Positions 1-6,813 of a DNA stretch of 13,041 bases are shown here, piece after piece. The translations under genes were made by a program, and so were the position numbers. The DNA comes from an uncultured Clostridia bacterium (GTDB lineage Bacteria; Bacillota; Clostridia; TANB77; CAG-508). A model generated the notes under the pieces. It did not search any database. It was not told where the DNA came from and worked only from the letters and a program-made list of their open reading frames with translations. Location: assembly GCA_944392065.1 (NCBI GenBank), contig CALXVO010000027.1, positions 1 to 13,041 on the forward strand, read 5' to 3'. Numbering within the stretch: position 1 is the stretch's first letter; the number at the start of each line of letters is the position of its first letter.

Positions 1-73
1 TTTTATACTTAACTATTTATTTTTATGTTTATTTCTATATTTAATTATTTATTATATTTAACGCTTATATTTT

Positions 74-112
74 ACAGTAAAAAAGCACTTTTTTCAAGTG
101 CTTTTTTACTGT
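74..112. terminator. Bidirectional intrinsic terminator after sleB
   Basis: A perfect 17 bp inverted repeat (arms 74-90 and 96-112) encloses a 5 nt loop. The core GCACTT/AAGTGC stem is flanked by A6 on one side and T6 on the other, so an RNA from either strand has a GC-containing hairpin followed by a U-run. It lies about 100 nt beyond the sleB stop codon and would end minus-strand transcription of sleB. It could also stop a plus-strand transcript entering from the left. Confidence 0.85.
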
Positions 113-135
113 ACTATTCGTAATTTAGTAGGAGT

Positions 136-185
136 TGTTACTCTTCACGGTTATTTTTGTCGGAGCACTGTATGTTTTAATTTTA
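136..185. repeat. Partial copy of the 7464-7565 intergenic element
   Basis: This stretch aligns with 7469-7519 at 47 of 51 columns: two adjacent mismatches near the left end, one single-base gap in a T/G run and one A/C change. The shared core includes TTCACGGTTATTTTT and TGTATGTTTTAATTTTA. Similarity stops after 185, so the right half with its terminal repeat is missing or unrecognisable here. Both copies lie just beyond the 3' end of a minus-strand gene (sleB here, the MFS gene there) in the same orientation. It is either a decayed MITE or a conserved non-coding segment. Confidence 0.8.
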
Positions 186-208
186 TGTTGTAAACATCCC
201 CAATAGCT

Positions 209-910
209 CTATTTACAAAACCTATGCTTTCCTATTGTTACCGTCATTGGTCTTGACCATATCCATTTATTTGTTGCAGTACTTGGATTAAAATAATAAA
301 TTGCTCCATTTGTTGGATCCCATCCATTTAAAGCATCTTGTGCTGCTTTTTTCGCTGTTTCATTTGGTGTTAAATTAATTTGTCCATCAGATACCACATC
401 AAAAGCTCCACTTTGATATATAACTCCTGCTACAGTGTTTGGAAAAGAACTATGTTTTACTCTGTTTAATACCACTGCTGCTACTGCAACTTGTCCTGTG
501 TATGGCTCCCCTCTTGCTTCTCCATATACCAGTCTACTTAGTAAGTTTAGGTCATTAGAGTTTGTAGATGAACTAGAATTACTACTAGAACTAGATGAAG
601 AGTTATATATTCCCATTGCTTGTAAAGTTTTCGTTCCTGCAATTCCATCTACTGTTAATCCATTTTTTTGTTGAAATTTCTTTACTGCAGCTAATGTTTG
701 ACTTCCATAAATCCCATCTACATTTCCATTATAATATCCCCATCTCTTGAGCTTAGTTTGTATTGTCCTTACTTCTTCTCCTCTAGAACCATATTTTGAA
801 AGTGCTAAAGCTTCATTACCTCGAAAGAATACATTATAGGAAACAAAAATTGTACTTACTAAGAGAATAACAAGTATCGCTTTTAAATTTCTTTTTACTT
901 TGACTGCCAT
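209..910 (-). CDS. sleB: Spore cortex-lytic enzyme SleB-like (peptidoglycan-binding plus Hydrolase_2)
   Basis: Likely a secreted cell wall hydrolase that cleaves the muramic-lactam-containing spore cortex during germination (family knowledge: SleB is a lytic transglycosylase). The start chosen is the ATG at 910, because GGAGG sits 5 nt upstream; an in-frame ATG at 922 overlaps that site. From this start the protein is 233 aa: basic N-terminus and hydrophobic signal/anchor (about 10-28), PG_binding_1 domain (about 40-99, with VDGIYG and VDGIAG repeats), a Ser/Asn linker (103-118) and a Hydrolase_2 domain (about 124-231). The YGEARGE motif at 129-135 carries the presumed catalytic glutamate, and the domain ends in the family-typical IGKHRF. 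No ypeB partner is visible downstream. I found no convincing sporulation sigma-factor promoter upstream. A vegetative CwlJ/SleB-type hydrolase is the alternative, but the two-domain layout favours SleB. Confidence 0.88.
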   Translation of the reverse strand: MAVKVKRNLKAILVILLVSTIFVSYNVFFRGNEALALSKYGSRGEEVRTIQTKLKRWGYYNGNVDGIYGSQTLAAVKKFQQKNGLTVDGIAGTKTLQAMGIYNSSSSSSSNSSSSTNSNDLNLLSRLVYGEARGEPYTGQVAVAAVVLNRVKHSSFPNTVAGVIYQSGAFDVVSDGQINLTPNETAKKAAQDALNGWDPTNGAIYYFNPSTATNKWIWSRPMTVTIGKHRFCK

Positions 911-988
911 GCAAACCTCCATCTGTGTTTTTTTATGTCAAATTTAAGTCAATCAAAGCCCGTCCCCAATAGTCCTAAAATCAACATA

Positions 989-1047
989 AATAACACCACT
1001 TTTTCAAAAATATTTTTAAAATTATTTTATCCAAAAATGGTGTTATT
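989..1047 (-). terminator. Inverted repeat downstream of fhs, possible terminator
   Basis: AATAACACCA (989-998) pairs perfectly with TGGTGTTATT (1038-1047), and the stem continues with five A/T pairs after one bulged base. The loop is a long, AT-rich 28 nt. It starts 28 nt past the fhs stop codon on the minus strand. The run after the stem is TTATTTATG rather than a clean U-tract, so it may be a weak terminator, an mRNA 3'-end stabiliser, or a small palindromic element. Confidence 0.45.
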
Positions 1048-1074
1048 ATACAATTTATTTATTTTTAATAAATT

Positions 1075-2736
1075 TTAAAAAATCCCTACAATATTTCCTT
1101 CTTCGTCTAAATCTATTTGTTCTGCTGCTGGTACTCTTGGAAGTCCTGGCATTGTCATAATTTTTCCTGTAATTGCTACTACAAATTCTGCTCCAGATTT
1201 CAATATAATATCTTGCACATGAATTTTAAATGGTTCTAAGCACTCTAATTTTTTTGGATCATCAGAGAATGAATATTGTGTTTTTGCGATACATACAGGT
1301 AAATTTCCATATCCCATTTTTTCTATTTGTGCTATTTTTTCTTCTGCGTCTTCTGTGTATTCTACTCCTTCTGCTCCATATATTTTTGTTGCTACATCTT
1401 TTATTTTATCTTTTATGCTTTCCTCTAGATTGTATGCATACTGTAAAGTAGATTCTTTTTTGGTCAATTCCACAATTTTTTCTGCTAAATCGGTAGCGCC
1501 CTTACCGCCTTTTTCCCAACTTTCTACTAAGCTAAGTTCTATTCCATGTTCTTTTAATTTATTTCTTAAAAATTCTATTTCTCTTTCAGTATCATGTGTA
1601 TATTTATTAATTGCTACTATTACATTTAATCCATATTTATTTTTTAAATTATCTACATGTCTTAAAAGATTATGAAATCCTCTTTCTAATGCTTCAATGC
1701 TTTCATTTTTTATCTCTTCTTTTGGCATTCCACCATGATATTTTAATGCTTTTATTGTTGCTACACAAACGACTGCATCTGGTTTAATTTCTGCTTTTCT
1801 ACATTTAATGTCTAAGAACTTCTCTGCTCCTAAATCTGCACCAAAACCTGCCTCTGTAATAACATAGTCTCCGAGTTTTAATGCTAATTTTGTTGCAATA
1901 ATGCTATTGCATCCATGCGCAATATTAGCAAATGGTCCTCCATGTACAATGGCAGGAGTATGTTCCAATGTTTGTACTAAATTTGGATTAATAGCATCTT
2001 TTAGTAATACTGTTAAGGCTCCATCTGCCTTTAAATCTTTTGCTGTAATTGGTTTATCATCTTTTGTATATCCTACAATAATATTTCCAATTCTTCTTTT
2101 TAAGTCTTTTATATCAGTCGCTAGGCAAAAAATGGCCATAATTTCAGATGCAACCGATATATCAAATCCATCTTCTCTTGGTACAATATTTTTTTCCTCT
2201 GATAAACCAGTTTCCACTTTTCTTAATTGTCTATCATTTAAGTCTAAACATCTTTTCCATGTTACGCGGTCAAATCCAAGTTCGTTTCCAAAATAGATAT
2301 GGTTATCTATCATTGCAGAAAGTAAATTATTAGCAGATGTTATTGCATGTATATCTCCCGTAAAATGTAAATTAATATCTTCCATTGGTGCAATCTGTGA
2401 ATGGCCTCCACCTGCCGCACCGCCTTTTATTCCAAATACAGGTCCTAAGGATGGTTCTCTTAATGCTAAAATTGGCTTTTCTCCTATTTCTTGAAGTCCA
2501 TCAGCAAGTCCTATTGCCATTGTTGTTTTTCCTTCTCCTAGTGGAGTAGGATTTATTGCTGTTACTAATACTAATTTTCCATTTTTCTTTTCTTTTAATC
2601 GTTCATATGCCTTCAAAGAAATTTTTGCTTTATATTTTCCGTATGTCTCTAGTTCTTCTTCTTTTACTCCTATCTTTTCTGCTATTTTTTGAATGTTCTC
2701 TAGTTTTGTTCCCCTTGCAATTTCAACATCTCCCAT
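1075..2736 (-). CDS. fhs: Formate-tetrahydrofolate ligase
   Basis: Cytoplasmic enzyme that uses ATP to join formate to tetrahydrofolate, giving 10-formyl-THF. It feeds purine and formyl-Met synthesis and, in acetogens, the methyl branch of the Wood-Ljungdahl pathway. At 553 aa it is full length for the family. Visible motifs are the nucleotide loop TPLGEGKTT (64-72), the EPSLGPVFGIKGGAAGGG stretch (94-111), a downstream GDIHAI segment and the C-terminal MPGLPRVPAAEQIDLD. The ATG at 2736 has AAAGGAAAG upstream at reasonable spacing. It follows yuiD after a palindromic repeat (2759-2802). FolD, which acts on the same folate pool, is encoded about 7 kb away on the same strand. No other acetogenesis genes are visible, so an anabolic role is the safe reading. 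Confidence 0.97.
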   Translation of the reverse strand: MGDVEIARGTKLENIQKIAEKIGVKEEELETYGKYKAKISLKAYERLKEKKNGKLVLVTAINPTPLGEGKTTMAIGLADGLQEIGEKPILALREPSLGPVFGIKGGAAGGGHSQIAPMEDINLHFTGDIHAITSANNLLSAMIDNHIYFGNELGFDRVTWKRCLDLNDRQLRKVETGLSEEKNIVPREDGFDISVASEIMAIFCLATDIKDLKRRIGNIIVGYTKDDKPITAKDLKADGALTVLLKDAINPNLVQTLEHTPAIVHGGPFANIAHGCNSIIATKLALKLGDYVITEAGFGADLGAEKFLDIKCRKAEIKPDAVVCVATIKALKYHGGMPKEEIKNESIEALERGFHNLLRHVDNLKNKYGLNVIVAINKYTHDTEREIEFLRNKLKEHGIELSLVESWEKGGKGATDLAEKIVELTKKESTLQYAYNLEESIKDKIKDVATKIYGAEGVEYTEDAEEKIAQIEKMGYGNLPVCIAKTQYSFSDDPKKLECLEPFKIHVQDIILKSGAEFVVAITGKIMTMPGLPRVPAAEQIDLDEEGNIVGIF

Positions 2737-2758
2737 ACAATCACTTTCCTTTCTATTT

Positions 2759-2802
2759 TGTGCAAAAGGGGACGGGCTTATTTTGCAGTCCCCTTTTGCA
2801 CA
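2759..2802. repeat. GGGGAC-family palindromic extragenic repeat
   Basis: A perfect 15 bp inverted repeat (arms 2759-2773 and 2788-2802; TGTGCAAAAGGGGAC and its complement) encloses a 14 nt loop. The left arm runs into GGGGACGGGCTTA, the complement of the AAGCCCGTCCCC seen at 956-967, and related to the CCTGTCCC cores of the tandem repeat at 4141-4210. The right arm abuts the yuiD stop codon. The stem could help end the upstream message, but neither side has a T-run, and the recurrence of the core suggests a dispersed REP-like element. Confidence 0.75.
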
Positions 2803-3241
2803 TTATCCAAAAACTAATCCTACAATTAGCCCTATAAGAGCACCAACTAATACTTGTGTAGGTGTGTGTCCTAGTACTTCTTGTAATTTTTCTGTTACTT
2901 CTACTCCTGAAAGTCCTGGTGTCTGTACAATCTTATTTAGAAGTTTAGCTTGCTTTCCTGCTGCTCTTCTTACCCCAGTCGCATCATACATTACCACAAA
3001 CGCAAATACTACAGATAAGCCAAATATAGCAGAATTTATGCCATAATTCTTTCCTATCATAGTGCATAATGCAACAACAACTGCTGAATGAGAGCTTGGC
3101 ATTCCGACCCGCTCCTAATATTCTTTTAAAATTAAATTTCTTTGTTGTAACTAAATCATAAATTAATTTAAAAAGTTGTATAAAAAACCATGTTCCAAAT
3201 GGCACAATTAAATATTTATATTCTGAAATTATCCCCATCAT
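2803..3241 (-). pseudogene. yuiD: Divergent PAP2 family protein (DUF212/YuiD-like), split by a +1 frameshift
   Basis: Small membrane protein related to acid PAP2 phosphatases; the cellular role of YuiD is not well defined. The first part (3241 to about 3107, 45 codons) gives a hydrophobic N-terminus ending ILGAG. The second part (from about 3105, a different frame) begins GMPSSHSA and continues with YDATGVRRAAGKQA, LNKIV and a C-terminal hydrophobic segment. These are the consecutive halves of one family member. Removing one base near 3106 restores LGAGGMPSSHS, the expected junction, and an uninterrupted 145 aa product of normal family length. The ribosome binding site GAGGA lies within the end of xseB, whose stop is 5 nt upstream. 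The PSSHS signature and ATGVRR motif are intact. This is either a real inactivating mutation or a base-call error; I cannot tell from one sequence. Confidence 0.85.
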
Positions 3242-3246
3242 TTTTC

Positions 3247-3480
3247 TTATTCCTCATTCTGAACAAAATTCTCTTCTGCTAATTCCCCATTTTCTCCTTT
3301 TATTAGCATAGTTATTTTCTTTTCTGCTTTTTCTAACATTTCGCTACATTCTTTCGATAGTTTCATTCCTTCTTCAAATTTAGAAACAGAAGTATCTAAG
3401 TCTAAATCTCCTTTTTCTAGTTCTGTTGCTATCTCTTCTAATCTTTTCATATTATCTTCAAAATTTGTTCTTTCTTCCAT
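3247..3480 (-). CDS. xseB: Exodeoxyribonuclease VII small subunit
   Basis: Small subunit of ExoVII, which associates in several copies with XseA; the complex degrades single-stranded DNA into acid-soluble oligonucleotides. The 77 aa product has normal family length and the typical two-helix pattern: NFEDNMKRLEEIATELEKG, then the LDLDTSVSKFEEGMKLSKEC segment and LEKAEKKI. The ATG at 3480 has AAAGGA about 8 nt upstream. Unusually, it is separated from xseA by a 164-codon unrecognised gene, whereas the two exo genes are usually adjacent. It is followed 5 nt later by yuiD, which takes its ribosome binding site from the xseB end. Confidence 0.95.
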   Translation of the reverse strand: MEERTNFEDNMKRLEEIATELEKGDLDLDTSVSKFEEGMKLSKECSEMLEKAEKKITMLIKGENGELAEENFVQNEE

Positions 3481-3580
3481 TGTTCTATCCTTTCTTGTTT
3501 TATATTCTATTACTATAAATCACAATCAGATGCGTTTTTTCTAAAACCATTATATATTAATTCGTTGCATTTCATAAATA

Positions 3581-4075
3581 CTATTGCTCCGTTACTATTC
3601 CTGTGCTTAAATTAACAAATAAAAACATATTTGTACCACTGTCTGCATTTCCTGCTCTTACTATATATCTTCCATCTGCATTTATTTCTTGGCAAGTAAA
3701 ATATACCTCTTCTGTGCTACCATATTCCTTTGCATAATATTCCTTTGCCAATTCCACTGCTCTTTCTTCTCTGCTTGTAGTTGTACCAGGCACAACCTCT
3801 GAATTACTATTCTCTGTTACTTTTTCTGTTTCGCCATCATCAACCTCATTCATAATTTCATTTACGGTTTCATCTTCATTCACATTGTTAGTTTCAATAT
3901 TTTCAAATAAATCATTAATTATGTTATCTAAACCCATATTTTCATTTGGCAATTCATTTACTGGGTTTATACTAGCTGTCTCTGGTTTTACACTTTCGTA
4001 AACTAGCCATATTACTACTAGAATAAGTACTATTGCTATTACTGCTCCTATTACCTTTTTTGTTCTTTTTTTCAT
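3581..4075 (-). CDS. Unrecognised membrane-anchored protein with acidic linker, between xseA and xseB
   Basis: I do not recognise a named family. The 164 aa product has a Lys/Arg-rich N-terminus, one transmembrane segment (about 9-26), an Asn/Glu/Asp-rich low-complexity linker (about 32-100) and a compact C-terminal region (about 102-164). That region has a helix (SREERAVELAKEYYAKEYG) followed by predicted strands (VYFTCQEI, GRYIVRAG, MFLFVNLSTGIVTEQ). Helix then strands ending in a NLSTG turn resembles the fold pattern of small PepSY/YpeB-like extracellular modules; this is a loose inference. Topology is predicted N-in with the C-terminal domain outside. The ATG at 4075 has AAAGGA upstream at slightly long spacing (about 12 nt). 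It interrupts the usual xseA-xseB pair, and a 35 bp tandem repeat lies just upstream. Confidence 0.8.
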   Translation of the reverse strand: MKKRTKKVIGAVIAIVLILVVIWLVYESVKPETASINPVNELPNENMGLDNIINDLFENIETNNVNEDETVNEIMNEVDDGETEKVTENSNSEVVPGTTTSREERAVELAKEYYAKEYGSTEEVYFTCQEINADGRYIVRAGNADSGTNMFLFVNLSTGIVTEQ

Positions 4076-4140
4076 CTTTAATCACATTCCTTTCTTAAGG
4101 CATAAATTGGTTCTATTTACCTCAATATGTATTCTCCTAT

Positions 4141-4210
4141 TTTAGAAAAAAGTAGACAAATACGCCTGTCCCTAATTTGGAAAAAAGTGGAGAAATAGGC
4201 CTGTCCCCAA
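4141..4210. repeat. Two tandem copies of a 35 bp GTCCC-containing repeat
   Basis: Unit 1 (4141-4175) and unit 2 (4176-4210) are both 35 bp and match at 30 positions. Each runs from TTT(A/G)GAAAAAAGT through AAATA to GCCTGTCCC(T/C)AA. The array ends 1 nt before the xseA stop codon (4212-4214), so it fills the gap between xseA and the next gene. The GTCCCC core is shared with 956-972 and 2759-2802. Mismatches show that the duplication is not recent, or that two variants of one family inserted side by side. Confidence 0.9.
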
Positions 4211-4211
4211 T

Positions 4212-5399
4212 TTATAAAATTTTTGCATTTGTTTTTCCATCAGTAAGTCTTATTTCTACTTCATCATCTTTTTTTAATTCATTAACTGATTTAACAACCT
4301 TTCCACCTAATTCTACAATAGAATATCCTCTTGTTAGTGTTTTTAGTGGACTTAATGCATCTAATTTTGCTACATGTTTTACCATATTTGTCTTTTTTTG
4401 GTTATAGATGTTATAGATACTGTTTTGCATTGCTTTTACTTTCATATCAATTAACATGTATTTTTCGTTTATTTTTTGTAGTGGATCTTTGAAAACTCTA
4501 CTATTCATGCATTTTTCATATCTTAATTTCATAAATTCCACTTTTTTCTTTAGTGCTAATTTGTATCTGTTTTGGTAAGATTCTAATTTTAGCATGACAT
4601 CTGCTATATTAGGTACTGCAAGTTCTGCTGCTGCCGATGGTGTTGGTGCTCTTAAGTCAGCTACAAAATCAGCTATGGTAAAATCTGTTTCATGTCCTAC
4701 TGCTGATATAACTGGAAGTTCCGAGTCGTAAATTGCTCTTGCTACTACTTCTTCATTAAAAGGCCATAAGTCTTCTAGTGAGCCTCCCCCTCTTGCTACA
4801 ATAATAACATCTGCTAATTTTTGTTCATTCATTATTTTTATTGCATCTGCTATTTTTTCTGCTGCGCCTTCGCCTTGTACAGGTACTGGTAGCAATTTTA
4901 TATATACATTTGGATTTCTTCTTGTAGATACATTTATAATATCTCGAATTACTGCTCCTGTATTAGAGGTAAGTACACCAATGCATTTTGGCATTGCTGG
5001 AATTTTCTTTTTATGTTCCTTGGCAAATAGTCCTTCTTTTTCTAGCCTTGCTTTCATTTCCTCATAAGCTTTATATAAGCTTCCCATTCCATCTTCTTGC
5101 ATTGCTTTGCAGTAAATTTGGTATACCCCATCTCTTTCAAAAACAGATACTGTACCAAATACCATTACTTTCATTCCGTCCCTAGGCTCAAATTTTAAAT
5201 TGATTGCGGAACTTTTAAACATAATACATTTTATTAGCGAATTTTCATCTTTTAATGTAAAGTATAAATGTCCTGTATAGTGATGTTTATAATTTGAAAT
5301 TTCGCCTTTTACCAAAACATTGTTTAATACTTCGTCTCCTGCTATTTTTTCTTTAATATATTTATTTAAATCAGTTACAGTTATTGGATTATATGTCAT
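4212..5399 (-). CDS. xseA: Exodeoxyribonuclease VII large subunit
   Basis: Catalytic subunit of ExoVII, a cytoplasmic single-strand-specific nuclease. The 395 aa product is slightly short but complete. It has an OB-fold nucleic acid binding domain (about 1-100), then the catalytic domain with GVLTSNTGAVIRDI (141-154), ARGGGSLEDLWPFNEE (202-217), SAVGHETDFTIADFVAD (232-248) and RAPTPSAAAELAVP (250-263). A long Lys/Leu-rich coiled-coil stretch follows (about 266-345), and the C-terminal segment has LSPLKTLTRGYSIV. The ATG at 5399 has GGAGAG upstream, overlapping the nusB end; the gap from the nusB stop is 9 nt, so the two are probably co-transcribed. Its partner XseB is encoded further downstream, after one intervening gene. 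Confidence 0.97.
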   Translation of the reverse strand: MTYNPITVTDLNKYIKEKIAGDEVLNNVLVKGEISNYKHHYTGHLYFTLKDENSLIKCIMFKSSAINLKFEPRDGMKVMVFGTVSVFERDGVYQIYCKAMQEDGMGSLYKAYEEMKARLEKEGLFAKEHKKKIPAMPKCIGVLTSNTGAVIRDIINVSTRRNPNVYIKLLPVPVQGEGAAEKIADAIKIMNEQKLADVIIVARGGGSLEDLWPFNEEVVARAIYDSELPVISAVGHETDFTIADFVADLRAPTPSAAAELAVPNIADVMLKLESYQNRYKLALKKKVEFMKLRYEKCMNSRVFKDPLQKINEKYMLIDMKVKAMQNSIYNIYNQKKTNMVKHVAKLDALSPLKTLTRGYSIVELGGKVVKSVNELKKDDEVEIRLTDGKTNAKIL

Positions 5400-5408
5400 T
5401 GGTTTGTT

Positions 5409-5837
5409 TTACTCTCCTTCATCTACCTTGTTCTTCTTTACAATACTTGCAAGCACACCATTTACAAAAGATGGTGCTTTGGTATCTCCATATACTTTTG
5501 CAAGCTCTACTGCTTCATTAATAACTACTTTATATGGAGTTTTTACATATAGCATTTCAAATATGGCAATTTCTAATATTGCTATATTTATTTTTGAAAC
5601 TCTATCATAAGTCCATTTTTCGGACAAGCACTCTTCAATTTGCTTTTTCAATTGCTTACCATGCCTTTTGGTTCCATATACAATATCTTTAATAAATTTT
5701 GTTGTTGCTTTTCCATGAACTTCTTTTTCTTCTAAGAACATGTCTACATTTTCTTTATAATCCTCATATTTTACGCCTTGAGATTCTAAACTATATACTA
5801 TTTCAAATGCTATTTTTCTATTTTCTGACATACTCAT
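5409..5837 (-). CDS. nusB: Transcription antitermination factor NusB
   Basis: Small all-helical RNA-binding protein that, with NusE (S10), binds boxA RNA in rRNA leaders and prevents premature termination. The 142 aa product has normal length. Recognisable features are the N-terminal RKIAFEIVYSLESQG helix, FIKDIVYGTKRHGKQLKKQIEECL, the RVSKINIAILEIAIFEMLY helix, VVINEAVELAKVYGDTKAPSFVNGVL and the terminal Lys/Asp-rich tail. A second in-frame ATG lies two codons in (MSMSENRK); either could be used, as the upstream GAAGGGA is rather distant from both. It lies between the DUF2273 gene and xseA, the same neighbourhood as yqhY-nusB-xseA-xseB in Bacillus. Confidence 0.96.
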   Translation of the reverse strand: MSMSENRKIAFEIVYSLESQGVKYEDYKENVDMFLEEKEVHGKATTKFIKDIVYGTKRHGKQLKKQIEECLSEKWTYDRVSKINIAILEIAIFEMLYVKTPYKVVINEAVELAKVYGDTKAPSFVNGVLASIVKKNKVDEGE

Positions 5838-5860
5838 TTTGCTTAAACTATTCCCTTCTA

Positions 5861-6064
5861 TTATAATCTATCTATAAAATTTTTTAATCTTTCTTTAACA
5901 TTTTCTTTATTGTGTTGAATGTAAAATCCTGCATAGCCACAAACTGCAATTAGAATAATTGCTATAATTAATTCATAAAATCTGGTTAGTAGCAATACAA
6001 TCGCTACGATAATACCAATAATAAGTCCACCATATTGTGACATAAATTTTTTAAAATCGTCCAT
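5861..6064 (-). CDS. DUF2273 small membrane protein
   Basis: A 67 aa protein with two hydrophobic segments (about 12-27 and 30-48) joined by a very short turn, followed by a basic amphipathic tail (KENVKERLKNFIDRL). This hairpin-plus-tail pattern and its position beside amaP match DUF2273, which accompanies Asp23 and AmaP in staphylococci and many Clostridia. The molecular role is unknown; a part in anchoring or scaffolding Asp23 at the membrane is an inference from neighbourhood. AGGAAG lies about 10 nt before the ATG and overlaps the amaP stop region, so translation of the two genes is closely linked. Confidence 0.87.
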   Translation of the reverse strand: MDDFKKFMSQYGGLIIGIIVAIVLLLTRFYELIIAIILIAVCGYAGFYIQHNKENVKERLKNFIDRL

Positions 6065-6082
6065 ATATCACCATCTTCCTTT

Positions 6083-6643
6083 CTACACATTCATAATGTT
6101 TTCGCTTACTGGTTCTATATTTTTAACTTTTATGTTTACTTCTTTAACTTCTAAATCAGAAGCTCTTTTAATAGCCTCCTTGATTTTATTTTGAAGATTT
6201 GTAGATAATTCTTTAATAACTGCATTCTCTTTTACACTTAAATTTACAAAAACTATTAAATTATTTTCTTTATCAAGTTCTATTCTTGTTGTTACATCTT
6301 CTGCACTATCAAAGCCTTTTACTACTGCATTTACTAGATTTTCAATGGTCTCTCTTGTAATTAAAAGTTTTCCATTTACATTTTCTAATAAAATCCCATT
6401 TTTATATTCTTCTTTTTCTTTGGCACTTGAATCAAAAAATATGCATCTTATAGCAAGAAGTATAAATATAATAGATAATACTAGTAAGATGTTAGATGTC
6501 ACATTACTTTCTATACTTGCTTTTATTACATCTCCTATAAATTCAGCATCAATCCAGCCAAAAATTGTTAAGCAAAGAATTACAGATATAATTAACATTA
6601 ATGCCGAAAAAAGTATTAATGCTATTCTCTCTATTGTTTTCAT
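6083..6643 (-). CDS. amaP: Alkaline shock membrane anchor protein AmaP
   Basis: Membrane protein with an Asp23-like cytoplasmic domain; in Staphylococcus aureus AmaP anchors Asp23 at the membrane (family knowledge). The start chosen is the ATG at 6643 (MKTIERIALIL, 186 aa). AAAGGA lies about 12 nt upstream, whereas the ATG at 6655 directly abuts that site and the one at 6676 precedes it. The protein has two transmembrane segments (about 6-28 and 50-70) and then an Asp23-type domain (about 92-175) with GKLLITRETIENLVNAVVKG, a strand VFVNLSVKE and helix LSTNLQNKIKEAIKRASDLEVKEVNIKV. It is separated from asp23 by a 255 nt non-coding stretch containing a long inverted repeat, and is tightly followed by the DUF2273 gene. 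Confidence 0.9.
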   Translation of the reverse strand: MKTIERIALILFSALMLIISVILCLTIFGWIDAEFIGDVIKASIESNVTSNILLVLSIIFILLAIRCIFFDSSAKEKEEYKNGILLENVNGKLLITRETIENLVNAVVKGFDSAEDVTTRIELDKENNLIVFVNLSVKENAVIKELSTNLQNKIKEAIKRASDLEVKEVNIKVKNIEPVSENIMNV

Positions 6644-6677
6644 AATTATAATCATTCCTTTCTCGTATTTTTTCACC

Positions 6678-6690
6678 TAAAGTGACTTTA
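6678..6690. promoter_or_regulatory. Small perfect palindrome upstream of amaP
   Basis: TAAAGT-G-ACTTTA is a 13 bp palindrome about 35 nt before the amaP start codon. It is the size of a protein half-site pair, but it resembles no operator that I recognise, and palindromes of this length can occur by chance in AT-rich DNA. No convincing promoter is seen next to it. Confidence 0.25.
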
Positions 6691-6813
6691 CCTTTTGTAG
6701 TGTTTTGCTTTGCAAATACACACGTTTCAAAGTAACTTAACATTGTTATATGAGGAAAACCGTTAAAACGATAAAATATCAAGCGAAAAGTCGATTTTTC
6801 CTATACAATATGG

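Noticed and set aside
1..73. Gene or RNA at the left edge
   Set aside because: Only low-complexity AT-rich sequence beyond the terminator; no open frame, ribosome site or structure seen.
923..988. SigG promoter for sleB
   Set aside because: CATAAAA near 935 resembles a -10 element, but no TGMATA-like -35 lies 17-18 nt upstream.
2984..3241. Independent 85 aa protein with a Cys-rich end
   Set aside because: Its first 45 residues are the missing N-terminus of the YuiD family. The rest is the wrong frame of the downstream half, so it is a product of the frameshift, not a separate gene.
4141..4210. CRISPR-like repeat
   Set aside because: The units are directly adjacent with no spacers, only two exist and no cas gene is present.
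6549..6782. Small ORF between amaP and asp23
   Set aside because: It overlaps the start of amaP in another frame, lacks a ribosome binding site and has no membrane or domain pattern.
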